A stretch of 64,000 bases of DNA, taken from positions 1 through 64,000 of the forward strand of contig JAJFII010000084.1 of the NCBI GenBank assembly GCA_021775095.1, in the 5' to 3' direction. Positions within the stretch are counted from its first letter, which is position 1; each line of letters opens with the position of its first letter. Source of the DNA: Rhodospirillales bacterium (GTDB lineage: Bacteria > Pseudomonadota > Alphaproteobacteria > Rhodospirillales > Casp-alpha2). Positions 25,903 to 34,449 of the stretch are shown here, piece by piece. A program made the position numbers and the translations under genes. The notes beneath the pieces are model-generated. The model worked only from the letters and a program-made list of their open reading frames with translations, made no database searches and was not told the origin of the DNA.

Positions 25903-26799
25903 ATGTCAGCAGCCAAAATTATTGACGGCAAATCCTTTGCAGCGGACCTGCGCGGGCGTGTCGCCCATGTGGTCGGCGGCCTGAAAGACGACCCTGGTCT
26001 GACGCCGGGCCTGGCGGTCGTGCTGGTTGGTGACGACCCGGCAAGTCGGGTTTATGTGAAAAACAAAGGGCTGCAAACGGTCGAAGTCGGCATGGCCTCC
26101 TTTGAACATCGTCTGGCTGCAGATACCCCGGAATCGGACCTGCTGGCAGTTATAAAAAACCTCAACACAGACGCGACGGTTCACGGCATTCTGGTGCAAT
26201 TGCCGCTGCCGGATCACATTAACGAAAATAAAGTTCTGAGTGCAATAAACCCCGACAAAGATGTCGACGGATTTCATTTGCTGAATGTTGGCCGGTTGTG
26301 GACCGGTGGTGAGTCGCTGGTGCCCTGCACCCCGTATGGATGTTTGATGATGTTAAAAAACCAACTGGGCGACTTGACCGGCAAACGGGCCTTGATCCTG
26401 GGCCGGTCCAACATCGTTGGCAAACCGATGGCGGCTTTGTTGTTGCAGGAAAGTTGCACGGTATCGATCGCCCATTCGCGGACGGTTGATTTGCCAGACC
26501 GATGCCGGGAAGCGGATATTCTGGTCGCCGCCGTTGGCCGTCCCCTGATGGTTCAGGGTGACTGGATTAAACCGGGTGCGACGGTTATTGATGTGGGGAT
26601 AAATCGAATTGCCGCGCCTGAGCGCGGTGCCGGTAAAACCCGCCTTGTTGGGGACGTTGACTTTGCGAGCGCCGCCGAAGTTGCCGGTGCAATAACGCCG
26701 GTTCCCGGTGGTGTCGGACCGATGACCATCGCCTGTCTGTTGCGCAATACGGTGGTCGCTGCCTGCCGACAGGCCGGTGTCGATCAGCCGGGGCTATGA
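25903..26799 (+). CDS. folD: methylenetetrahydrofolate dehydrogenase/cyclohydrolase
   Basis: A bifunctional cytoplasmic enzyme that converts 5,10-methylene-THF to 5,10-methenyl-THF and then to 10-formyl-THF using NADP. The 298 residues contain the substrate motif with the active Lys in SRVYVKNKG, the [10 protein letters not shown] strand, [15 protein letters not shown] at the nucleotide site and the C-terminal signature [16 protein letters not shown]. The ATG at 25903 follows AAGGAC. It is last in the YggT-DUF167-folD row and is followed by a strong hairpin shared with the convergent gene. Confidence 0.96.
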   Translation: MSAAKIIDGKSFAADLRGRVAHVVGGLKDDPGLTPGLAVVLVGDDPASRVYVKNKGLQTVEVGMASFEHRLAADTPESDLLAVIKNLNTDATVHGILVQLPLPDHINENKVLSAINPDKDVDGFHLLNVGRLWTGGESLVPCTPYGCLMMLKNQLGDLTGKRALILGRSNIVGKPMAALLLQESCTVSIAHSRTVDLPDRCREADILVAAVGRPLMVQGDWIKPGATVIDVGINRIAAPERGAGKTRLVGDVDFASAAEVAGAITPVPGGVGPMTIACLLRNTVVAACRQAGVDQPGL

Positions 26800-26866
26800 C
26801 GCCGGGCCGATGACGCCGGACCTAGAAATATGTGCCCGGAAATACCCTAACCGATTGAAACCGTTC

Positions 26867-26905
26867 CTTTTGCTGCACTTTTTTGGGCGCAGCAAAAGTG
26901 CAGCA
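26867..26905. terminator. bidirectional terminator with two competing stems
   Basis: Between the convergent folD and GGDEF-EAL genes. Bases 26871-26882 (TGCTGCACTTTT) pair perfectly with 26894-26905, a 12-bp stem. An alternative 10-bp stem joins 26867-26876 (CTTTTGCTGC) with 26889-26898. T-runs flank it in the folD direction, and the stop codon of the minus-strand gene abuts the hairpin. Confidence 0.8.
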
Positions 26906-28951
26906 TTATTGAGCGGCAGCGACAATTGTTTCAGGCGGAGCGGCGATGTTTTCGGTCTGCAAAAATTGTCTGTATTGGTTTGCCGCCAGGGGTTTGCTAT
27001 GCAAATATCCCTGTATTTCGTCGCATCCGATATTCGACAAAAAGGTCAGTTGTTCCGATGTTTCCACCCCTTCTGCTGTTACTTCCATGCCAAAACTATG
27101 GCCCAGCGTGACCACCGCTTGAACCAGGGCATCAGCGCTTTCATCGACAACGACATCATCGACAAATGCTTTGTCGATCTTGATTCTCTGGACCGGAAAT
27201 TGTTTTAAGTAACTGAGGCTTGAATATCCGGTACCAAAAACATCGATGGCCAGGGAAACCCCAAGTTTGGACAGTTTTCGGAAGACACTGGCGGCGTCTT
27301 CCGCGTTGTCCATGGCAACGGTTTCCGTAATCTCCAGTTCCAGGAACTCTGGCGGGGTAGTGGTTTCGACCAGGGCGTCGCGCACCAGTTCCACCAGGTT
27401 TTTTTCCCGAAATTGTACGGCAGATAAGTTGACGGCGACTTTTGTTGGTGAGGGGCTGGCGTTGACTTGCTTTAGGGCTTCGTGAAGGACCCAGGAACCG
27501 ATAGGAACGATGAGTTTTGTTTTTTCGGCGATCGGAATAAATTCCGCCGGTGACAGGAAACCCTGCTGCGGTTGATTCCAACGAATCAGGGCTTCAGAAC
27601 TTCTGGACCGCCCGGACTGCACATCAAGTTTGGGTTGGTAATGGAGAATAAACTCCTGGCGGTCAATGGCGAGGCGCAAATCCCTGGCAATGGCGTTGTG
27701 TCTTTTAATGGCTTTGTGCATATCCGGCTCAAAGAAGCTGTAGGTCGCACGGCCCTTGCCCTTTGCCCGGTATAGGGCGGTATCGGCGTCACGCAAAACC
27801 TGTTCGGAATCGGTTGAATTTCCTGGCAATACGGCAATTCCGATGCTGGCAGCGGGATGCACCAAATGACCATCAATTTCCACAGCCTTTGAAATGTTTT
27901 GCAAAATGGAATGGGTCAGAGAGCCAATGCCATCCAAGTCCCTCGCTTCCGTTTGAATGACCGCAAACTCGTCGCCGCCAAGGCGGGCGACCGTATCGGA
28001 TTCGCGAACCGTTCGGTGTAAACGATCACTTATGGTTTTTAACAAGAGATCGCCCGCCGCATGGCCCTGAGAATTGTTCAAATCCTTAAAGTGATCCAAA
28101 TCGATTAGGTGGACGGCTCCGGTACCGCCGTATCGCCGCAGGTGGTTAAGGGTGTTCTCTAGACGGTCATTGAACAAAATGCGGTTTGGCAATCCTGTCA
28201 ATTCATCATGATTGGCCTGATAAAAAAGCCGCTGTTCAACTTCAAACCGATCTTCAATTTCACTGCGCAATGCGGATTGTTGATGATGCAGGCGCTTGAA
28301 CAAAGGATTAAAAACAAAAACAGCAACGGCAGCCAAGGTGCTAAGAATCAAAGCCAAAGTTCCCATCATGGCTATTTTCAGCTGGTCGATCCTTTTGGCG
28401 CCAATATCCTCCATTTCCTCGATGAGCAGGTTCAAGGGTTCGGTAAGCGAGGCGTCAATGGTGGTCTTTCGGGTATCTATTTTCAGGTCTTTTCCAATAT
28501 CCGGCCCCCAGGGGCGGTTGAGAATGGATCGGTTGACGGCAATAAATTGGCGCATTTTGGTATCCAGCGTGTAGGGTTGCGCGGTCAGGATCTGATGAAT
28601 TTTCGGCGACGAATGAACAAGCGTATCGGCACCCGTTGCCGTATCGGCCAAAATGTCATGCGCCGCCTCCATGCGATCAATAATTTCAAGCGCCAATGAA
28701 CGGGTTTCTTGGCGCCGTTGAGAATTGCTTTCGGTCACATAAGCATTGACCAGCCGGTTTACCCGACTGGGGGTCAGGCGTTGCTGATCAGCCATCGTCG
28801 CATATTCCGACATGACTTCCTGATCGGAAATCATATAATCTGTGACCACGTGGGCAACCACCGCCATGGCGGCGATAAAAATGAGGGCCCCCATCCATAA
28901 GGCCTGGTCCCGGGTGCCTGAGGTATAAAGACTGGATTGAGTTAACGCCAT
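26906..28951 (-). CDS. GGDEF-EAL cyclic-di-GMP protein, membrane bound
   Basis: A 681-residue protein with two membrane spans (about 17-37 and 195-215) around a periplasmic sensor of about 150 residues, then GGDEF and EAL domains. The cyclase site is intact (LGGDEF at 324-329), with an RxxD inhibitory site (R316-D319) five residues before it. The EAL domain keeps EAL at 453-455, NLS at 508-510, ELEITET, K591 and AEGVE at 626-630. However, the usual DDFGTG motif reads D570-V571-FGTG, so one metal-linked Asp is Val; phosphodiesterase activity may be reduced or lost. I chose the ATG at 28951, since the longer frame has no ribosome binding site. Confidence 0.9.
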   Translation of the reverse strand: MALTQSSLYTSGTRDQALWMGALIFIAAMAVVAHVVTDYMISDQEVMSEYATMADQQRLTPSRVNRLVNAYVTESNSQRRQETRSLALEIIDRMEAAHDILADTATGADTLVHSSPKIHQILTAQPYTLDTKMRQFIAVNRSILNRPWGPDIGKDLKIDTRKTTIDASLTEPLNLLIEEMEDIGAKRIDQLKIAMMGTLALILSTLAAVAVFVFNPLFKRLHHQQSALRSEIEDRFEVEQRLFYQANHDELTGLPNRILFNDRLENTLNHLRRYGGTGAVHLIDLDHFKDLNNSQGHAAGDLLLKTISDRLHRTVRESDTVARLGGDEFAVIQTEARDLDGIGSLTHSILQNISKAVEIDGHLVHPAASIGIAVLPGNSTDSEQVLRDADTALYRAKGKGRATYSFFEPDMHKAIKRHNAIARDLRLAIDRQEFILHYQPKLDVQSGRSRSSEALIRWNQPQQGFLSPAEFIPIAEKTKLIVPIGSWVLHEALKQVNASPSPTKVAVNLSAVQFREKNLVELVRDALVETTTPPEFLELEITETVAMDNAEDAASVFRKLSKLGVSLAIDVFGTGYSSLSYLKQFPVQRIKIDKAFVDDVVVDESADALVQAVVTLGHSFGMEVTAEGVETSEQLTFLSNIGCDEIQGYLHSKPLAANQYRQFLQTENIAAPPETIVAAAQ

Positions 28952-29165
28952 TTTTTGGGTTCCAATCCTCAAAGGGCTCAGTTGCGGGTGCGAAGTGTAT
29001 CGATCAGAGAGGTCAACATCACCTGTGCAAATTGTAGATCCATAGACGCCAGGCGTTAAATCAATGCACATCAACTTTATGTCAAACCGCCGTGATGCAA
29101 TTGGCCCATGACATTCCCAGACCAGTCTTTTAAACTGCAGCTGACGATAAAAAGGACCTCTCTAA

Positions 29166-29369
29166 ATGGATCAGATCTATCCCGTAGCCTGTCCAATTTG
29201 TGGCGAATGCCAGAATATCCTGCCTGGGGGTTTTGAACCCTTTTCAGAACCCTTTGGTAAGGTCAATTGCATGGTTTGCAACCATCAGTTCTCAAAGATC
29301 GAATATCTTGCCGGATTGGATGCCCGGGCCCGGGCCCTGGCCGCCTTGCCGGGACCCCAGGCCCTATAG
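29166..29369 (+). CDS. small zinc-ribbon-like protein
   Basis: A 67-residue protein with Cys at 9, 12 and 15 (CPICGEC) and Cys at 35 and 38 with a nearby His (CMVCNH), fit for a zinc ribbon. The remainder is a short acidic and alanine-rich tail. AAGGAC lies 8 to 10 bases before the ATG. It ends 10 bases before the NnrU-like gene on the same strand and may be co-transcribed with it. The function is unknown. Confidence 0.6.
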   Translation: MDQIYPVACPICGECQNILPGGFEPFSEPFGKVNCMVCNHQFSKIEYLAGLDARARALAALPGPQAL

Positions 29370-29379
29370 GGCCATCCCC

Positions 29380-30042
29380 ATGGCCGTGCTGATCCTGGCG
29401 TCGTTGGTGTTTGTTGCGAGCCATTTGCTGCCGTCCATCGGACCCCTGCGCCAGTCCCTGATAAATCGATGGGGCCGCTCCTTATACCTGGGGGTTTATT
29501 CGCTTGTCAGCATGACCACCTTGGTATTTGTCGGTTGGGCCTATGCAAATGCACCCTATCAGGCACTTTGGCCACCGGTTGACGGGATCCCTTGGGTCGC
29601 AGTACTTGCAATGTTGCCGGCCTGTGTATTAAGCGTTGCCGGATTAACCTCCGCAAATGTTTTTTCCATGACCGTCAGCAGCCGCTCCTTTGATCCGGTC
29701 CGGCCGGGGATCGTCCGCTTATGCAAACATCCCGTACCCTGGGGGTTGGGGCTCTGGGCGGTTTCCCACTGCGTCGTAAACGGTGACCTGGCCAGCCTCA
29801 TTGTCTTTGGCCTGTTTGCCGGCCTGAGCGCGCTCGGTCCGGTTTTGCTGAATAGAAAATCAAAAAGATCCCTGGGTCAGGACAACTGGCGGCGGCTTGC
29901 CCAGGAGGTCGATCAGACTTCGGTTTTATCGGCATTCACTCAGATCGGCGCGGCCCGTTACCTGTCCGGGTTGCTGTTATATGGTCTTTTGCTGTTCGGC
30001 CACGGTCCTGTTATCGGTATTTCGCCCCTGGACGGGTTGTAA
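29380..30042 (+). CDS. NnrU family membrane protein
   Basis: A 220-residue protein with about five to six membrane spans. The family signature is SHLLPSIGPLRQSLINRWG near the start, HPVPWGLGLWAVSH in the middle and a hydrophobic C terminus. NnrU proteins are named from nitric-oxide metabolism loci; a related member acts in carotenoid isomerisation (Z-ISO type) in other lineages. No denitrification genes are near, so the role is open. The start ATG 29380 is preferred over an upstream frame that overlaps the zinc-ribbon gene. Confidence 0.8.
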   Translation: MAVLILASLVFVASHLLPSIGPLRQSLINRWGRSLYLGVYSLVSMTTLVFVGWAYANAPYQALWPPVDGIPWVAVLAMLPACVLSVAGLTSANVFSMTVSSRSFDPVRPGIVRLCKHPVPWGLGLWAVSHCVVNGDLASLIVFGLFAGLSALGPVLLNRKSKRSLGQDNWRRLAQEVDQTSVLSAFTQIGAARYLSGLLLYGLLLFGHGPVIGISPLDGL

Positions 30043-30108
30043 TTATAACGCACAAACGGGCAATCTGGGGATTGAGCCTTCCGCCCGTGAATGATAGATA
30101 GCCGGGCT

Positions 30109-31914
30109 ATGACCACAGACCTCGATAAAATCCGCAATTTTTCCATTGTTGCCCACATTGACCACGGCAAATCGACCCTGGCCGACCGGCTGATCCAAAT
30201 GTGTGACGGCCTGAGTCTGCGGGAAATGAAAGAGCAGGTCCTCGATTCCATGGAGATCGAGCGTGAGCGCGGCATTACCATCAAAGCGCAGACCGTTCGT
30301 TTGGATTACAAGGCGAAAAATGGCGAAACCTATATCCTCAACCTGATGGATACCCCGGGTCACGTGGATTTCACCTACGAGGTCAGCCGATGTCTGGCCG
30401 CCTGCGAAGGGTCATTGTTGGTTGTTGATGCCAGTCAGGGGGTCGAAGCGCAAACCCTGGCCAATGTCTATCTGGCCATGGAAAACGACCACGAAATTAT
30501 CCCCATTTTAAATAAAATCGATTTGCCGGCGGCGGAACCGGAGCGGGTCAAGGAGCAGATCGAGGAAGTCATTGGCATCGATACGGCCGACGCTTACATG
30601 ATTTCCGCCAAAACCGGGCTCGGCATGGACGCGGTCCTCGAAGGCATCGTCCATCGGTTGCCGGCACCGACCGGCGACGTCTCTGCCCCTCTGAAAGCGC
30701 TGCTGGTCGACAGCTGGTATGACCCCTATTTGGGGGTGATGATCCTGGTGCGGATCAAGGACGGCATTTTAAAACGCGGCATGAAAATCGAGATGATGGC
30801 CTCTGGCGGCACCTATCAAATCGAACAGGTCGGATATTTTCGCCCCAAACCGGAAAAAGTCGACAGTCTCGGACCGGGCGAAGTCGGATATTTTACGGCG
30901 GCCATCAAAACCGTCGCCGATACCTCCGTCGGTGATACGATTACCGAAGAAAAGCGCAAGGCATCGGCACCCCTGAAGGGATTTAAACCCTCCGTGCCCG
31001 TGGTGTTTTGTGGCATGTTCCCGACCGATACGGGCCAGTATGACGAATTGCGCGACTCCCTCGAAAAACTCCACCTCAACGACGCCAGTTTTCACCACGA
31101 AGCGGAAAGTTCGGCGGCCCTCGGGCTCGGTTTTCGCTGTGGATTTTTGGGCCTGTTGCACCTGGAAATCGTACAGGAACGCCTCGAGCGGGAATTTGAT
31201 CTGGATTTGATCACCACGGCACCCAGCGTGGTTTACCGCCTGCATCTGCGCAAGGGCGAGATTATGGAAATGCATAATCCGGTCGATATGCCCGATGTCA
31301 CCCAGATCGAATATATTGAAGAACCGTGGATCAAAGCGACGATCATGGTGCCCGATGAATATTTGGGGCCAATTTTAAAGTTATGCCAGGAACGGCGCGG
31401 TGAACAAACGGAACTGACCTACGTGGGGTCCCGCGCCATGGTGGTTTACAAACTGCCGCTCAACGAAGTGGTCATCGATTTTTATGACCGCCTGAAATCG
31501 ATTTCACGCGGTTATGCCAGTTTCGACTACGATCTTGACGGTTATATGGAAAGCGATTTGGTCAAAGTGTCGATTCTGGTCAATGCGGAACCCGTGGACG
31601 CTTTGTCGTTTATGGTTCATGCCAGCCATGCGGAATCCCGCGGCCGGGCCATTTGTGACCGTCTCAAGGAACTGATCCCGCGTCAGTTGTTTAAAATTGC
31701 CGTGCAGGCGGCGATTGGCGGCAAAGTCATCGCCCGGGCGACCGTCAATGCCATGCGCAAGGACGTCACATCAAAATGTTACGGCGGCGATATCACCCGC
31801 AAAAAGAAACTTCTGGAAAAACAGAAGAAGGGCAAAAAACGCATGCGTCAGTTCGGCAATGTGGACATTCCCCAATCGGCCTTTCTCGCCGCCCTCAAAA
31901 CCGGCGAAGACTGA
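30109..31914 (+). CDS. lepA: elongation factor 4 (LepA)
   Basis: A ribosome-associated translational GTPase that affects initiation and elongation under stress. The 601 residues have the G domain with [15 protein letters not shown], the switch region RGITIKAQ and [13 protein letters not shown] in LNKIDLP, then domains II, III and V and the LepA-specific C-terminal domain ([29 protein letters not shown]). The ATG at 30109 fits the family start ([18 protein letters not shown]); a GTG/ATG six codons earlier is possible. It is a single gene. Confidence 0.96.
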   Translation: MTTDLDKIRNFSIVAHIDHGKSTLADRLIQMCDGLSLREMKEQVLDSMEIERERGITIKAQTVRLDYKAKNGETYILNLMDTPGHVDFTYEVSRCLAACEGSLLVVDASQGVEAQTLANVYLAMENDHEIIPILNKIDLPAAEPERVKEQIEEVIGIDTADAYMISAKTGLGMDAVLEGIVHRLPAPTGDVSAPLKALLVDSWYDPYLGVMILVRIKDGILKRGMKIEMMASGGTYQIEQVGYFRPKPEKVDSLGPGEVGYFTAAIKTVADTSVGDTITEEKRKASAPLKGFKPSVPVVFCGMFPTDTGQYDELRDSLEKLHLNDASFHHEAESSAALGLGFRCGFLGLLHLEIVQERLEREFDLDLITTAPSVVYRLHLRKGEIMEMHNPVDMPDVTQIEYIEEPWIKATIMVPDEYLGPILKLCQERRGEQTELTYVGSRAMVVYKLPLNEVVIDFYDRLKSISRGYASFDYDLDGYMESDLVKVSILVNAEPVDALSFMVHASHAESRGRAICDRLKELIPRQLFKIAVQAAIGGKVIARATVNAMRKDVTSKCYGGDITRKKKLLEKQKKGKKRMRQFGNVDIPQSAFLAALKTGED

Positions 31915-31943
31915 CCCGGGCCTGTATCGGGCCCTGCAAAGGC

Positions 31944-32522
31944 CTACGGCTGGCCGTCGCCATGGCGGTCCTTGAAGGTGCCATCACGGGGGTCGAGTTT
32001 GACCTCGATGGTTTGCGGGTCGGATATGGCAATATCGATTTCGCTGACCATTTCCTCATCCGTCGGTACGGCAAGGTCTTCCATGGCCACCAGGGTCTCG
32101 TGGCCGTCGTGGTCGGGTGACATGTCATCATCTTCGTCGGCGTAGCCCTGGCGTTTGGCGTCGGCCGCCAGTTCATCATAAAGAAACAGGTTCTCCACAT
32201 GTTTCCTGTGGTCTTCCTCCTCCGCCGGGGTCAGGCGCCGACCGGGTCGGAAACGCCAGGAAAGCCAGGTTCCGGGGACGGCAAATATCAACCAGGCGGG
32301 AACCGACAAAAAAGTCGTCAGAAGCGGATTCCAAAGGACCAGGGAGATCCGTTCCACCCGGATCTGGGTAATGGTGAAATGTTTGGCCGACAGGGCATAC
32401 CACAGGTCGTGGGCCGACATAAACAGCCCGGGACCCGAGATCACCGCTTCTGCGGACGCCGCCGCAAAGGCCAGAACCAAAAACAACCAACCGAAATAAA
32501 AAAGACCAATCATAGGCCCCAT
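31944..32522 (-). CDS. two-TM membrane protein, unknown function
   Basis: 192 residues: a first hydrophobic segment (IGLFYFGWLFLVLAFAAASAEA), a polar stretch of about 45 residues, a second segment (LLTTFLSVPAWLIFAVPGTWLSW) followed by RFRPGRR, then an acidic cytoplasmic tail rich in Asp and Glu. No family that I can name. It converges with lepA and is separated from it by 29 bases; a GC-rich repeat (CGGGCC, GGGCCC) in between may act as a terminator. Confidence 0.65.
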   Translation of the reverse strand: MGPMIGLFYFGWLFLVLAFAAASAEAVISGPGLFMSAHDLWYALSAKHFTITQIRVERISLVLWNPLLTTFLSVPAWLIFAVPGTWLSWRFRPGRRLTPAEEEDHRKHVENLFLYDELAADAKRQGYADEDDDMSPDHDGHETLVAMEDLAVPTDEEMVSEIDIAISDPQTIEVKLDPRDGTFKDRHGDGQP

Positions 32523-32669
32523 ATTAGCCGAACCAGCGGCAATCGCGAGGGCGATTTTTTAATTTGCGCAAAATAGCAAAAACCCGCGCCTAAATGGTTG
32601 ATGTTCGGGGGTCCGTCGGCTACGTTGCCGCCCGCACCGCCAGGATTGGGCGGTTGCCGACGATTTTAC

Positions 32670-32759
32670 GGAGGGGTGGCCGAGTGGCTGAAGGCGCACG
32701 CTTGGAAAGCGTGTATGCGGGAAACCGTATCGCGGGTTCGAATCCCGCTCCCTCCGCCA
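32670..32759 (+). tRNA. tRNA-Ser (anticodon GGA)
   Basis: A 90-base class II tRNA with encoded CCA. The acceptor GGAGGGG (32670-32676) pairs with TCCCTCC before G-CCA. The anticodon stem CACGC/GCGTG encloses TTGGAAA with anticodon GGA, a long variable arm follows, and the T arm carries GGTTCGAATCC. It reads UCC and UCU codons. An IS481-like scar begins a few bases after the 3' end, which makes this tRNA end a possible insertion hot spot. Confidence 0.96.
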
Positions 32760-32763
32760 ACAT

Positions 32764-33080
32764 CGCTTGGGTCCGTTCTGGACACATGGGTTACCGTTTA
32801 TACCGGAGACATGGGTAACACTTTTATGCCGAAAGGCCTATCAAGCGGCTCTAATCTGCATGTCTGGTGATCAAAGTATCCCAAGTCGCATTACCTAAAG
32901 GGTACGAGCCAGATTTTATCCGCCACTTCCTTTACGCCGATATTTTTTCGCAGCGCGCCCCTGCCGCTCATCTTTTTCTCCTTTTGTCAGATCGATTGCT
33001 TTATGTTTTGGCAAAAAACTGATCAGGCCTTCGCTGGCATCGCTAACGCCGTTAACACAAAGGTCGGGTCGCACCTAAGC
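32764..33080. mobile_element. IS481-like end remnant and gap
   Basis: Two 11-base motifs, ACATGGGTTAC at 32784-32794 and ACATGGGTAAC at 32809-32819, lie 25 bases apart and differ at one base. Such doubled ACATGGGTAAC blocks are typical of the ends of IS481-family elements. No transposase frame follows. The remaining bases to the ribosome binding site (AGGAGG, about 33083) show nothing recognisable. Confidence 0.4.
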
Positions 33081-33096
33081 CGCAGGAGGCCGTCGC

Positions 33097-34152
33097 ATGG
33101 GAATTCGTTTCATATTTATGCTTACACGCAACGACAAAACCGTCGAAAGTGCTGAGGTTCATCTGGAAACAGCCCTTGCAGAGGGAGTGCATCACATCGG
33201 TTTCAAGGACATCGGTTTGCCCTTCGCGCGGTTGAAAAAACTCAATGACGCGATCAAGGCGGGCGGCGCAACCAGTTATCTGGAAGTTGTATCCCTCGAC
33301 AAAGAAAGTGAAATCGCGTCGGCAAAGGCGGCTGTCGACATCGGTGTCGATGTCCTGCTCGGTGGGACCCATGTGGATGCGGTGCTGCCGATCCTCAGGG
33401 CAACCGGAATTGAATATTTCCCGTTTCCCGGCAAAATATCGGGCCATCCCAGTGTGCTTGATGGATCGGTTGAAGAGATCGTCTCAAGTGCAAAAGACCT
33501 GACGTCTCGCGATGGCGTGCACGGACTTGATCTGTTGGCCTACCGCTCTCCGGGCGATGTCGAAGCCCTGATGGCGGCGGTTTGTGCGGCCACCGACAAA
33601 CCGGTAATCATGGCCGGATCGATCGACAACCGGGACCGGGTTGCCGACGTGCAAAAATCCGGCGCTGCGGGTTTCACGGTCGGCACGGCGGCGCTGGACG
33701 GCGACTATCCGGCCCAGGCCGGTGATTTGAGTTTCCAACTGCAAGCGATTATGAAAGATGTGGCCGAGGTTAATAACCATGTCTCTAATGTTGTGGTTAA
33801 GAACCTTGATGCCGCCTTCGCTAAGTTTGACGAACCCTGGAGCCCGAGAGTGGCCGGGCGCATCAACACCATGTTGCTCAAGCTGGTGAAGCTGGAAGGG
33901 GCCTTTACCTGGCATTATCACACCATCGAGGATGAGTTGTTTCTCGTCCATCGCGGCAAAATGCTGATGAAGTTTCGCGACCGTGACGAAGTGCTGAACC
34001 CGGGCGAATTTATCATTGTGCCCCATGGTGTCGAACATTGCCCGGTTGCCCTCAGCGATATCTGCGAAGTGCTGTTGCTGGAGCCCGAGACAACGCTCAA
34101 TACGGGCAACGCCACGGATCAGCGCACGGTAAGGGAACTAAAACAGGTCTGA
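33097..34152 (+). CDS. TIM-barrel/cupin fusion protein
   Basis: A 351-residue protein of two parts. Residues 1 to about 230 read as an alternating alpha/beta barrel (HHIGFKDIGLPF, DVLLGGTHVDAVLPI, PVIMAGSIDNRDRV, GAAGFTVGTAALDG), resembling phosphate-binding TIM barrels. Residues about 240-340 form a cupin (HYHTIEDELFLVHRGKMLMKF, GEFIIVPHGVEHCPVA, LLLEPETTLNTGN), whose close relatives occur as stand-alone proteins of about 110 residues. A perfect AGGAGG lies 8 bases before the ATG. The barrel reaction is unknown. No internal ribosome binding site was seen at the junction, so one fused product is likely. Confidence 0.75.
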   Translation: MGIRFIFMLTRNDKTVESAEVHLETALAEGVHHIGFKDIGLPFARLKKLNDAIKAGGATSYLEVVSLDKESEIASAKAAVDIGVDVLLGGTHVDAVLPILRATGIEYFPFPGKISGHPSVLDGSVEEIVSSAKDLTSRDGVHGLDLLAYRSPGDVEALMAAVCAATDKPVIMAGSIDNRDRVADVQKSGAAGFTVGTAALDGDYPAQAGDLSFQLQAIMKDVAEVNNHVSNVVVKNLDAAFAKFDEPWSPRVAGRINTMLLKLVKLEGAFTWHYHTIEDELFLVHRGKMLMKFRDRDEVLNPGEFIIVPHGVEHCPVALSDICEVLLLEPETTLNTGNATDQRTVRELKQV

Positions 34153-34206
34153 GAACGGACTTGTGACGGGCCAGAATTTTTGAAGGTGCCGGCACCGGCC
34201 CGAAAC

Positions 34207-34229
34207 TTCGAATTACAGGAGAATTCGAA
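34207..34229. repeat. perfect 8-bp hairpin with AGGAG in the loop
   Basis: TTCGAATT at 34207-34214 pairs with AATTCGAA at 34222-34229 around the loop ACAGGAG. It lies 55 bases after the TIM-barrel/cupin stop. It lacks a T-run, so it is a poor classic terminator, and no start codon follows closely. Confidence 0.55.
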
Positions 34230-34449
34230 ACCTAAATCTCTCTGCGACCCTCAATCCGCATTTGCATTAACAGCTTTAATTTTACCCTGGCAACGGCGCA
34301 GGTGCCATTGAGTGCTTTACATCATCACTTTCGACTCTGGCCACGAGAGCACCGCGAATGGAGTGAAAACCGTCTTGTCAGGTGCGGGGGTTGAATGTAA
34401 TGATCTCACGAAAATAGCCAACGAGGCCATCGAACGCGGAAGACTTACA

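Noticed and set aside
33052-33447. 131-codon minus-strand frame at the start of the TIM-barrel/cupin gene
   Set aside because: Antisense to a gene with a perfect AGGAGG and clear domain patterns.
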